DNA from: Mediterraneibacter agrestimuris | GTDB lineage: Bacteria; Bacillota; Clostridia; Lachnospirales; Lachnospiraceae | Length of the DNA: 64,000 bases | Reading direction: 5' to 3' | Assembly (NCBI RefSeq): GCF_943193195.1 | Contig: NZ_CALPDG010000001.1 | Location: 62,001-126,000 of the forward strand | Part shown: positions 9,005 through 16,493 of the stretch, piece by piece | Layout of the letters: each line of letters starts with the position of its first letter | How positions within the stretch are numbered: the first letter of the stretch is position 1 | Made by a program: the position numbers and the translations under genes | Notes under the pieces: generated by a model | Told to the model about the DNA's origin: nothing | Databases searched by the model: none | The model's input: only the letters and a program-made list of their open reading frames with translations

Positions 9005-10018
9005 CTAATATTGGAACTGACGATAATAACGTCTGAACTCCAGACTGTGTCCGGTATTTAATTCATAATGAATTGCCAGCCTTTCTGTCAGAATTGCAGT
9101 AATGATCATCGGAGAACAGATCACACGGAAATCATCGTCAATTCCTTCCAGCACATAATCCTTTGTATCAATGATAACAGCCTTCTTCGTATGCTCTTTT
9201 ACAAAACGTTCTACACGTTCATCCAACGGTCTGTACTCGTCTTCGCCTTTAATCACAAACACCGGAACTCTGTCATCCACCAGCTCCAACGGACCGTGGA
9301 AAAAGTCTGCCGATGTAACAGCTTTTGTTCTCACCCACTGCATTTCCTCAAGAATGCACATAGTAAACAAATAAGTTTCTCCCCAGAGAACACCGGATCC
9401 TGTAAACATTGTATATGGCTCTAATGCATATTTCTTTGCAATTTCAGCCGCCTGCGGCTCAAACTTCTCCCTTACTGCAACCAGTGCCTTGAAAATATTC
9501 TTCATCTGATCTGCCCATCTGTCATACTGCGGAAAATCCCCTCTGTTTTTAAGAATTCTCAATACAACAAAATAATAAATCAGATAAGAGTGTTCACAGT
9601 CACCGCAGGCATTGTAGATTGGATCTGTCAGAAGCTCTGCAAGAGGAGTTGTCTCATCTTTTGTAAATCCATATACATTCAATCCCATTTCCTTACAAAG
9701 TTTTACTGCGTTCAATATCTCCTTTGTATCTCCGGATGCAGAAGATGTAAATATCAATGTTTTATCTGTGATATGTTTTTTGTCCTTAACCATAAATTCC
9801 GCTGCATTTTCCAAATAAATCGGAAGATCTGTATATTTCTTTGCAACCTCTGTTACCGGATACCACTCAGCCCACGTTCCTCCGATTCCAAGAAGACATA
9901 CACTGTCATAATCGCCTGCTGTCAGTTTGTCTATCAACGTCTCGATCTCACTGCGAAGTGAATATGTCTTCTCACCATCTTTTAAATACTTCTCCATTTT
10001 AAAATTTCTCAATGCCAT
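9005..10018 (-). CDS. Double-SIS sugar-phosphate enzyme, FrlB/GfrE-F-like deglycase
   Basis: Start set at ATG 10018 (MALRNFKMEKYL) because AAGGAGG lies 8 bases before it; the ATG at 10024 would have only 2 bases of spacing. The 337-residue protein has two SIS domains: LLGIGGTWAEWY and FTSSASGDTKE in the first, FTGSGVLWGE and the ADFFHGPLELV phrase in the second. Family members remove the amino acid from fructoselysine- or glucoselysine-6-phosphate, or isomerise hexosamine phosphates. With a mannose-type PTS and a second SIS enzyme in the same operon, the arrangement resembles the Salmonella gfr operon, so an Amadori-product deglycase is the best guess. Exact substrate is inferred. Confidence 0.75.
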   Translation of the reverse strand: MALRNFKMEKYLKDGEKTYSLRSEIETLIDKLTAGDYDSVCLLGIGGTWAEWYPVTEVAKKYTDLPIYLENAAEFMVKDKKHITDKTLIFTSSASGDTKEILNAVKLCKEMGLNVYGFTKDETTPLAELLTDPIYNACGDCEHSYLIYYFVVLRILKNRGDFPQYDRWADQMKNIFKALVAVREKFEPQAAEIAKKYALEPYTMFTGSGVLWGETYLFTMCILEEMQWVRTKAVTSADFFHGPLELVDDRVPVFVIKGEDEYRPLDERVERFVKEHTKKAVIIDTKDYVLEGIDDDFRVICSPMIITAILTERLAIHYELNTGHSLEFRRYYRQFQY

Positions 10019-10062
10019 TTTCATTTCCTCCTTAAGCTTTTTATAATATATAAAATTTTTTA

Positions 10063-10896
10063 TTATAACCCCAAAAATCCAAGTCCTGCTCCAACAATGC
10101 CAAATACAAGCAATATCAGCATTATAATCAACGGATTCATCTTTTTCTTCAGCATCCAGTAAACCACTCCGAACAGAGCCAGCGTCGGCAGTCCCGGAAA
10201 AATTCCACAAAGGATATCCTGCAGCGTTGACGCCTCTTCACCAGTTCCGACCTGCGTGACAAAATTAATCGCCGTCATTTCCATCGTCATTGCTCCGACA
10301 ACCATCATACCTACAATAGACGCTGCCTCCATCACGCTCTCCATCAAACCAGAAGCTGTAATCTTTGCAATGGATTCGCTTCCGAGCTTATATCCAAGAA
10401 ATGTACAGATATACCGGATGATATAGTGCGGGATGTTAAACGCAAGCAAAAACAGTATCGGTCCAAGTATATTTCCCTTTAATGCCAGCGTGCAGCCGAT
10501 GCCGGTTGCGATAACACGCAGGGTTCCCCAGTAAAAAGCATCACCGATTCCCGAAAGCGGACCCATCAGCGCAGTCTTCACGTCACTGATCGACTCTTCA
10601 TTAAATTCCTCCTGCGTTGCGTTCGCTTCTTCCATGGCTGCCGCGATTCCCATCGGAAATGTACTGATATACGGAGTCACATTGTACACTGTCAGGTGAC
10701 GTTTCATTGCCTTTGCCAAATCTTCCTTGTTCGGATATAATTTCTTCAAAACCGGGTACATGGCAAATGTAAATCCCACATTCCCCATACGTTCATAGTT
10801 CCATGAATGCTCATATGGAATGGAACGCCAAAACACTTTCATTAAATCCTTTTTCGTCAACTCTTTATCATAATTGCTGTGTATTCTAAAATTCAT
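10063..10896 (-). CDS. PTS mannose/fructose/sorbose family component IID
   Basis: Membrane component of a mannose-class phosphotransferase transporter. The 277-residue protein starts at ATG 10896 (MNFRIHSNYDKELTK), chosen because GGAGG lies 8 bases upstream; an in-frame ATG at 10914 overlaps that site. Diagnostic IID phrases are WRSIPYEHSWNYERM, PYISTFPMGIAAAMEE, and ALMGPLSGIGDAFYWGTL, followed by hydrophobic segments. It overlaps the 3' end of the IIC gene by 11 bases, so the two are coupled. Confidence 0.92.
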   Translation of the reverse strand: MNFRIHSNYDKELTKKDLMKVFWRSIPYEHSWNYERMGNVGFTFAMYPVLKKLYPNKEDLAKAMKRHLTVYNVTPYISTFPMGIAAAMEEANATQEEFNEESISDVKTALMGPLSGIGDAFYWGTLRVIATGIGCTLALKGNILGPILFLLAFNIPHYIIRYICTFLGYKLGSESIAKITASGLMESVMEAASIVGMMVVGAMTMEMTAINFVTQVGTGEEASTLQDILCGIFPGLPTLALFGVVYWMLKKKMNPLIIMLILLVFGIVGAGLGFLGL

Positions 10897-11671
10897 CGAA
10901 TCCACCTCCATCATACTCTTCTGCGGCGGCTACCGGTTTATTTTTGTTAAATGCTCCAAACATTACCATGATCAGCACGAGACAAATTGAAAAGATTGCC
11001 ACTCCTGTTGTAGTAAGTCCCATATATGCAACTACAAAGAAACCTACAAAGAAAAATGGAGCCACTTTTTTGTTCATCATAGTCTGTGCCAGCATTGCAA
11101 ATCCAAGCGCCGGAAGCAGAGCCGCCGTGATATCCATACCGGTCTGTACAAATCCCGGAATGACTCCCAGAATCTTAGTCACCGCTTCTGTACCGAAATA
11201 AAATGCCAACGGAATACAGAGGATTCCCCAAATATTCTGAAGATAACCTGCAATAAACATGTCCCTGTTAAATGCATGGATATTGCCCTGTTCTGCATCA
11301 CGGTCACATTTATGGATAAAAAGAAGCATGAGCGGCTGTCCCAGTCCTGTGTTCACTGCCAGCATCACTGTTGCAATCGGAATCCCCAATGTCAGGGCTG
11401 CCTCCGGGCCTGCTCCTGCCTGAATAGCAAGGGATACACCCAGAACAGTTCCTGAAATCAAGTCCGGCGGGTTATATGCTCCAACGGATATTGCTCCTAT
11501 CATTGCCAGCTCCAATGTTGCTCCCATAATAATGCCGGCCTGCATATCGCCAAGAACCAGACCGACCAATGGACCGAGCACGATCGGTCTCTGCAGAAAA
11601 CTGGTTCCTGTCAGCCATTCTGAATATCCAAGCAGTCCAATCAAAAAAATAAGTATTGTTTTTACAATCAT
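10886..11671 (-). CDS. PTS mannose/fructose/sorbose family component IIC
   Basis: Polytopic channel component of the mannose-class PTS, 261 residues. Characteristic stretches are RPIVLGPLVGLVLGD, GATLELAMIGAISVGAYNPP and the helix LGFAMLAQTMMNK. The sequence is nearly all hydrophobic segments with short loops and ends in an acidic Gly-rich tail (EEYDGGGFDEF). A strong SD (GAGGAGG) precedes the ATG. Together with IID it forms the substrate pathway; IIA and IIB upstream deliver the phosphate. Confidence 0.92.
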   Translation of the reverse strand: MIVKTILIFLIGLLGYSEWLTGTSFLQRPIVLGPLVGLVLGDMQAGIIMGATLELAMIGAISVGAYNPPDLISGTVLGVSLAIQAGAGPEAALTLGIPIATVMLAVNTGLGQPLMLLFIHKCDRDAEQGNIHAFNRDMFIAGYLQNIWGILCIPLAFYFGTEAVTKILGVIPGFVQTGMDITAALLPALGFAMLAQTMMNKKVAPFFFVGFFVVAYMGLTTTGVAIFSICLVLIMVMFGAFNKNKPVAAAEEYDGGGFDEF

Positions 11672-11692
11672 TCCTGTCTTCCTCCTCTTTTG

Positions 11693-12160
11693 TCAGAACA
11701 ATGTCTTACACTTTATGCTTTTCTCAGCCGGAATCATTTGTATGTACAAGTCTAATCCTGCCTCCAGCATCTCTTTTACAAGCACTTCTTCCTCCGGCAT
11801 CAGATAGGCACTCTTTCCATATAACTTTGCACCCTCGCGATAAGGAGTGTTTCCAATATTCAATTCCTTTTCCTCAGTCGCCGCCATGATTACTTTTGCA
11901 ATCTGGAGATTCTCACAGATAATAAATAATTTGTACTTATCTGTCACACCGCTTTTCAGTGCTTCCACAGCTTCTGCAGTATTCTTAATCACAACTCTCA
12001 CTCCTGCCGGTTTGGCAAGCTTCAGAGCATTCATTCTCAGCGGATCTGCCTTTACCGTATCACTGACAAGAAGCAGACAGTCTGCTCCCAGCGCTGCTGT
12101 CCATGATACTGCCACCTGTCCATGCAGTAATCTATAATCTACTCTTGTTGCTTTAATCAC
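11693..12160 (-). CDS. PTS mannose/fructose/sorbose family component IIB
   Basis: A 155-residue cytoplasmic phosphocarrier starting with GTG at 12160 (AGGAGG 9 bases upstream). The phosphorylated His is His13 in VDYRLLHGQVAVSW, the IIB-man signature. It receives phosphate from His9 of the IIA protein encoded upstream and passes it to the incoming sugar. A 17-base gap separates it from IIA, and 21 bases from IIC. Confidence 0.92.
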   Translation of the reverse strand: MIKATRVDYRLLHGQVAVSWTAALGADCLLLVSDTVKADPLRMNALKLAKPAGVRVVIKNTAEAVEALKSGVTDKYKLFIICENLQIAKVIMAATEEKELNIGNTPYREGAKLYGKSAYLMPEEEVLVKEMLEAGLDLYIQMIPAEKSIKCKTLF

Positions 12161-12177
12161 CTTTCTCTTCCTCCTTC

Positions 12178-12591
12178 CTAAAACTCATCATCTTCGACTT
12201 CTACAATATCCATGTGTTCGCAATACATCATTGCATCCTTTGCCTCTTCAATCGCGTTCCGTATCACACTCACTGTATCTTCTTCCATATCAGATGTCAG
12301 AATCCCTATTGCTAATGCAAGTGAAACGCCTGTCACTACATGAATTCTGCTGTCTTGAGTTAATATCAGTGCATTATTATTCACACTTCCGCCGAACAAA
12401 TCTGTCATAATAACAATCTCATCGTCCGGATATTGTACAAGCAGCTTCTGAAATTCCGGCATCGGATCAGGACACTCTTTTGTATATGCACATATACAGG
12501 TAAGATTCTCCTGTTCACCAGCGATAATCTCTATTGTAGAACGGAGTCCTTCTGCCATCTGGCCATGTGTAGCAATTACATATCTCCTCAT
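12178..12591 (-). CDS. PTS mannose/fructose family component IIA
   Basis: A 137-residue EIIA-man-type protein. His9 in RRYVIATHGQMAEGL is the phosphorylation site; LVQYPDDEIVIMTDLFGGSVNN is the second signature. GGAGG lies 7 bases before the ATG. The start overlaps the stop of the upstream SIS gene (ATGA), showing translational coupling. It takes phosphate from HPr. Confidence 0.93.
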   Translation of the reverse strand: MRRYVIATHGQMAEGLRSTIEIIAGEQENLTCICAYTKECPDPMPEFQKLLVQYPDDEIVIMTDLFGGSVNNNALILTQDSRIHVVTGVSLALAIGILTSDMEEDTVSVIRNAIEEAKDAMMYCEHMDIVEVEDDEF

Positions 12592-13712
12592 TTTTCCACC
12601 TCCTTACTCTTTCTGATTTTTTCATTCATGACCGCATCGTAATCTGATGTCTTACAATGTATCTTTTTCTCAAATTCCCCAAACAGCGGATGACATTTAA
12701 AGTTGTTTTTTTCTTTTGTTATGACCGCAGCAATATACTGAAACAGAACCACTGTAAACAAAGGTGTAAGTTCATTTCTTACAGTATTTTCCACACAAAG
12801 AATATTTGATTTCTTTTCTGCTTTTTTGTTCGTTATCATGTAAGCATGTTCTGTAACAATAGCCGTTGCTTCAAAAACTTCCCCCATCCGGTTATGTCTT
12901 GGATTTGTATCAATAAAAAATACTGCATAGTCCGGTGTAAGCTGCATATTTGGTCCATGGATATATTCTTCACTTTCATAATAAACCGTTGGTATTTTTA
13001 AAGTTTCCTGAAACTTCAGGGCTGCTTCTCTTGCAGTTCCCATATTCGCCCCGTCGCTGACAATGATTGTCTTTTCCATCTGCATTAGTTCCCGGTAATA
13101 CTGTTTTGTAAATATCTCCGCTTCACGGTACATTTTCATATTAGAATGGCAGCAGACTTCCATTTCCTTAACCAGGTCCATATATTCCTCATCAGATATG
13201 TATCCGCTCTCTAATCCACTCTCCATAACGAACAGCAACAGATATTCAATCAATGTAACATATCCCAAAGTGACATAGTCTATTGTTTCGTTCCCAACTC
13301 CATATTCAATCAGAGGGACGGCATAGTCTTTGAGATTCCCCTCCTGGTTTCCGGTCAATGCAACACTTGGGATTTTGTCAGCTTCCAGTACCTTTACCGC
13401 CTCGATAATGTTCGTACTGCATCCGCTTTGTGATATTACAACTACAAAACTGTCAGCTGCTGCTTCCCTGTGGTAATCCATATAATCACTGGGACTTAAA
13501 ATTTTTACCCGATTTTCTGTATAACAATTCATAAAATTTTCAGCCGCCAGCGCTGCATTAAGTGAAGAACCGGATGCAATGATGCAGAGCTTTTTTCTTC
13601 CTGACTGTTTGTATCTTCTCCGAAGTTCAGCCGTCAGGTCTTTTCTGCGCTTAAGATTTGCCTGCATAACCGATCCGCAAATCTGTACATAATACAACAT
13701 GTCCTTTTCCAT
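12588..13712 (-). CDS. Double-SIS sugar-phosphate enzyme, first gene of PTS operon
   Basis: Start set at ATG 13712 (MEKDMLYYVQICGSVM), with AAGGAGG 5 bases upstream; the longer frame reaches into the promoter. About 374 residues with two SIS domains: CIIASGSSLNAALAAENF and VVVISQSGCSTNIIEA, then IIVSDGANMGTAREAALKFQE and ESEEYIHGPNMQL. It is distinct from the second SIS protein at the end of the operon (9.0-10.0 kb). A pair of SIS enzymes with a mannose-class PTS matches the composition of glucoselysine/fructoselysine operons, where one enzyme handles each Amadori compound. A GlmS-like isomerase or amidohydrolase role is the alternative. Confidence 0.75.
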   Translation of the reverse strand: MEKDMLYYVQICGSVMQANLKRRKDLTAELRRRYKQSGRKKLCIIASGSSLNAALAAENFMNCYTENRVKILSPSDYMDYHREAAADSFVVVISQSGCSTNIIEAVKVLEADKIPSVALTGNQEGNLKDYAVPLIEYGVGNETIDYVTLGYVTLIEYLLLFVMESGLESGYISDEEYMDLVKEMEVCCHSNMKMYREAEIFTKQYYRELMQMEKTIIVSDGANMGTAREAALKFQETLKIPTVYYESEEYIHGPNMQLTPDYAVFFIDTNPRHNRMGEVFEATAIVTEHAYMITNKKAEKKSNILCVENTVRNELTPLFTVVLFQYIAAVITKEKNNFKCHPLFGEFEKKIHCKTSDYDAVMNEKIRKSKEVEK

Positions 13713-13757
13713 GCCCGCCTCCTTACTGGTTCTATTACCATTCCGCTTTCCTCTTTT

Positions 13758-13785
13758 ACTGTACCACATTTTCAAAAAATTGCAA
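13758..13785 (-). promoter_or_regulatory. Promoter of the PTS/SIS operon
   Basis: TTGCAA (13785-13780), 16-base spacer, TACAGT (13763-13758), 46 bases upstream of the start codon at 13712. CAAAATTGGTAT (13796-13785) abuts the -35. TGTACCACATT occurs twice, at 13760-13770 over the -10 and at 13805-13815, 45 bases apart. Both repeats are candidate GntR sites. Confidence 0.6.
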
Positions 13786-14030
13786 TACCAATTTTGTTTT
13801 TTTATGTACCACATTAAATCTCTTTATAGTCATTTTGCACAAATCCTTGCTGCTTCTGGGTTATCTCCATCTTTTTTTAATTATTACCCTCTTTTTTTGC
13901 TTCATTTTTTCTAATTTGTTCCATTTTATAATCCATTTTTGTTAATTTTTACACCAGTTTTAACTTCATACTAACTCTAAGCAATACACACAACTGCTTT
14001 ACCGGAATTTTCTAGAACAAAAAATGTGCT

Positions 14031-14229
14031 TCGATTCCGCTGACGCTTCATCTCGGTCGTGGCTTTCGCCACATATTCTGGCTTTGTCCGCAATTAAGCC
14101 ATCTCACCTCGATTCCGCTGACGCTCCATCTCGGTCGTGGCTTTCGCCACATACCAAAACAAAAGGATACGTCGAGGAATGCAAGCATTCCTCGACGTAT
14201 CCTTTTGTTTTGGTGAGATGGCTCAATTG
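14031..14229. repeat. Compound palindromic element next to tRNA-Lys
   Basis: Three layers are visible. A 45-base unit occurs twice in direct orientation (14031-14075 and 14109-14153, one mismatch, each with the mini-hairpin GTGGC-TTTC-GCCAC). A perfect 29-bp inverted repeat with a 2-base loop spans 14154-14213. An outer imperfect inverted repeat, CAATTAAGCCATCTCACC (14091-14108) against GGTGAGATGGCTCAATTG (14212-14229), encloses the second unit and hairpin. No open frame here looks coding. The long stem could stop tRNA transcription, but its origin looks like a miniature repeat element. The T-rich stretch 13816-14030 upstream holds nothing I recognise. Confidence 0.75.
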
Positions 14230-14289
14230 CTGCACGCAAAAAACCGCCGTCCCCGAGACTCCATCGTTCTCAAAAACAGCGATTTCAAG

Positions 14290-14362
14290 TGCGCGATCAG
14301 GGGCTCGAACCCTGGACACCCTGATTAAGAGTCAGGTGCTCTACCAACTGAGCTAATCGCGC
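14290..14362 (-). tRNA. tRNA-Lys (anticodon CTT)
   Basis: On the minus strand the acceptor stem is GCGCGAT/ATCGCGC, the D arm TAGCTCAGTTGGTAGAGCA, the anticodon arm CCTGA-CTCTTAA-TCAGG and the T arm CCAGGGTTCGAGCCCTG-like. The anticodon loop reads CTT. Discriminator A is at 14290 and CCA is not encoded. Confidence 0.95.
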
Positions 14363-14406
14363 ATATTCTCTTTTGTTACGTCCCCCTCTTTGTTAACGCA
14401 AGGTAT

Positions 14407-14435
14407 ATTATATCTCATACTTTTAAAAAATGCAA
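14407..14435 (-). promoter_or_regulatory. Promoter of tRNA-Lys
   Basis: TTGCAT (14435-14430), 17-base spacer, TATAAT (14412-14407), 45 bases upstream of the mature tRNA. Confidence 0.7.
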
Positions 14436-14623
14436 GCCTTTTTTAATATTTTTTTAATTCCCTTTAAATGAACTTCTAAATACCACCCTCATGCTGAATT
14501 TACTCTTACATTTCTCAACTCTATCCTTTATGATCAAACTGATTAAGGCTCCTTTTGTCTGCAATGCCTGCAGCAAAAGCGGATGCCAACTGGATAAAGT
14601 CTATTATCGGGCTGCCAGATAAT

Positions 14624-14661
14624 AGAAAAATTGCCAGATTTAAAAATCTGACAATTTTTCT
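14624..14661 (-). terminator. Terminator after thioredoxin-like gene
   Basis: An 18-bp near-perfect inverted repeat (AGAAAAATTGCCAGATTT against AAATCTGACAATTTTTCT, one mismatch) overlaps the stop codon region of the thioredoxin-like gene and ends in a T-rich run. The stretch 14470-14620 beyond it holds nothing recognisable. Confidence 0.65.
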
Positions 14662-14977
14662 ATTTTTTTCCGAATACCATCCTGGCCAAACTCTCCCGGC
14701 TAAGAAGTCCACTTGCCGCCGTCACCGGTTTTCCTTCCTGAAACACAACAAAAGTCGGTACAATCCCAACTTCAAAGCTTTCCGCCAATTCAGAAGATTC
14801 CTCAATCTCAATCTGACATACTTGAAATATTCCATCATATTCCCGTGCAAGTTCTTCCAATATATCTTCCATCATGGCACATTTACTGCACCATCTGGCA
14901 TAAAATTCCACCAGAACCGGAAGTTTGCATTTCAGCACTTCATTTTCATAATTATCGGCAGTGACTCTGATTTTCAT
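14660..14977 (-). CDS. Thioredoxin-like protein
   Basis: A 105-residue single-domain thioredoxin fold with active site WCSKC in VLVEFYARWCSKCAMMEDIL, the cis-Pro in GIVPTFVVFQEG and a normal length. The active site replaces the usual WCGPC, which should alter redox potential. Start set at ATG 14977 with AGGTGA 5 bases upstream; GTG 14986 is an alternative. It follows the small Cys-rich gene by under 20 bases, so the two are probably co-transcribed and the small protein may be a redox partner (inference). Confidence 0.88.
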   Translation of the reverse strand: MKIRVTADNYENEVLKCKLPVLVEFYARWCSKCAMMEDILEELAREYDGIFQVCQIEIEESSELAESFEVGIVPTFVVFQEGKPVTAASGLLSRESLARMVFGKK

Positions 14978-14995
14978 TTTCTTCACCTGCCTTTT

Positions 14996-15145
14996 CTATT
15001 TACATCTGCCGCCATGGCATCCGCCCTGGTTGAGAATACGGATCACTTCATCAAGGGAACATTTCAGGCACATGAGCTTCTTGTTCCATTCCGGGTTACA
15101 ATATAATTTTTCACAAACATGATACTGCCAATTTCTTTTTTTCAC
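14996..15145 (-). CDS. Small Cys-rich protein (49 residues)
   Basis: A short frame with GTG start at 15145 and TAG at 14996. It begins MKKRNWQYHVCEKLYCNPEW and ends ILNQGGCHGGRCK. Six of 49 residues are Cys (positions 11, 16, 26, 29, 43, 48), in the patterns C-x4-C, CLKC and CHGGRC, suggesting metal binding or disulfides. The upstream in-frame stop TAA is seven codons before the GTG; no strong SD is visible, which lowers confidence. The gene ends 18 bases before the thioredoxin-like ATG. I do not recognise the family. The composition of evenly placed Cys and His argues against chance. Confidence 0.55.
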   Translation of the reverse strand: MKKRNWQYHVCEKLYCNPEWNKKLMCLKCSLDEVIRILNQGGCHGGRCK

Positions 15146-15215
15146 TGCTGCGTCTATCCGTTACTTTTACTTTCTAAATATAATATGCAGCATACCGCAT
15201 TTTTGTTTTTCTTAA

Positions 15216-15863
15216 TTACCTCTTAATAATCAGTTTATTGATGGCATTCCCCTTTGCCGAGAATTTCTCCTCATATTCCGTCATAATATTTCCCAGGTTC
15301 ATTTCCTTATTATGGTGCAGGTCATATGTATGAGCAATCAACTTCCATTCCGCTTCCTCCGCCTGTTCCAGTGAAAACTCAAAGAGCGGCGTATTATCTG
15401 TCTTGAACTCCACTTGTCCGTCTTTTTCCAGTACCTTTTCGTATCTGGAAAGAAATTCCACAGAGGTCAGACGTCTTTTAGCATGACGTGCTTTCGGCCA
15501 TGGGTCCGAAAAATTCAGATAAATCCTTTCCACTTCTCCCGGTGCAAAAACCTGCTCCAATTCTCTTGCGTCCATACATACAAAACGAATATTCTTTAAA
15601 TACTGATATTCTTCCGTATCCATACGCTCAACCGCACGCAGCAGCACACTGGAATACCGCTCGATTCCCACAAAATTAATGTCCGGGTATGTCTTCGCCA
15701 TATTCAGCAAGAACTGCCCCTTCCCCATGCCGATTTCAATATATAACGGATTATCATTCCTAAATACATGTCTCCAGCATCCCCGCTGAGCCTCTGGGCT
15801 TTTGATTACCAACGCATTTGCTTTCAGTGTGTTGTCCGCACGTGGAATATTTCTCAACCGCAT
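15216..15863 (-). CDS. trmB: tRNA (guanine-N7-)-methyltransferase
   Basis: Forms m7G46 in the tRNA variable loop using SAM. The 215-residue protein contains the SAM-binding phrase IEIGMGKGQFLLNMA, FVGIERYSSVLLRA, the family signature IYLNFSDPWPKARHAKRRL (about residues 115-133) and TDNTPLFEFSL. Length and order are typical of TrmB. It seems to be monocistronic, with about 70 bases to the Cys-rich gene downstream. Confidence 0.95.
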   Translation of the reverse strand: MRLRNIPRADNTLKANALVIKSPEAQRGCWRHVFRNDNPLYIEIGMGKGQFLLNMAKTYPDINFVGIERYSSVLLRAVERMDTEEYQYLKNIRFVCMDARELEQVFAPGEVERIYLNFSDPWPKARHAKRRLTSVEFLSRYEKVLEKDGQVEFKTDNTPLFEFSLEQAEEAEWKLIAHTYDLHHNKEMNLGNIMTEYEEKFSAKGNAINKLIIKR

Positions 15864-15975
15864 AATTAAAATACCTTAAGCCTTTCATTATTATAATGTA
15901 TTGTTGTTCATTGAAAATATAATATCATGCACAGCAGCACACGTCAAAGCAAACAGATAAGCGGCAAATAAACTA

Positions 15976-16009
15976 GTAATACAGTTCAGCCTTTCGGCTT
16001 CACTGTTAC
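15976..16009. repeat. REP-like palindrome, copy A
   Basis: GTAATACAGTTCAGCC and GGCTTCACTGTTAC flank a TTTC loop. This is a diverged copy of the palindrome found cleanly at 20376-20407 and 43193-43224. It lies in the trmB to V-ATPase intergenic region; the rest of that interval (15864-16068) shows nothing else. Confidence 0.6.
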
Positions 16010-16068
16010 TAAATCTCCATCTATTTTGTTTAAAAATTAACAAAATCTGCTTTTTTACGTTTTTACCG

Positions 16069-16096
16069 TTGATTTTTTCTGACAAAGTTGTATAAT
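16069..16096 (+). promoter_or_regulatory. Promoter of the V-ATPase operon
   Basis: TTGATT (16069-16074), 16-base spacer, TATAAT (16091-16096). An 80-base leader follows before the first gene at 16179. Confidence 0.65.
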
Positions 16097-16178
16097 CGTA
16101 TCGATAAATCAATAGAGTGAACCACCGTGTTCATGTATTTATTTCTATAGATTTAAAAATAAACGACAGGAGGTTACT

Positions 16179-16490
16179 ATGGAATCTGTTATTAGAAAAA
16201 TATCCGAGATAGAATCTGCTGCTTCCGCAATCGTCGCAAATGCTGAGAAACAGAAAGAATCGCTGGATCACGAATACCGTGCCAGACGTAATGCATTCGA
16301 CGAAGAACTAGAAGATAAGACAATGCGGGAAATACAGAAGATCCGGGATGACCTTGAATCGAAAACATCTGCCTTGCTAAATGAGCAGAGTGTTGAAAAC
16401 GACGACTCTATCACCGAACTTCAGAGGCAGTATAATGAATATCATACTCGATATTCACAAGATATATTAAAACGGATTACAGAGGTATAG
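16179..16490 (+). CDS. ntpF: V-type ATPase peripheral-stalk subunit G/H-like
   Basis: A 103-residue, almost entirely charged and helical protein (ESVIRKISEIESAASAIVAN, then long Lys/Glu-rich heptads), as expected for the coiled-coil stator subunit that pairs with subunit E. AGGAGG precedes the ATG by 6 bases. It is first in the operon and 3 bases from subunit C, the position held by the ntpF-type gene in other Gram-positive V-ATPase operons. Confidence 0.8.
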   Translation: MESVIRKISEIESAASAIVANAEKQKESLDHEYRARRNAFDEELEDKTMREIQKIRDDLESKTSALLNEQSVENDDSITELQRQYNEYHTRYSQDILKRITEV

Positions 16491-16493
16491 ACT

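Noticed and set aside
14048-14356. Several overlapping frames on both strands near the tRNA
   Set aside because: They read through the inverted repeats and the tRNA; repeats produce open frames by symmetry.
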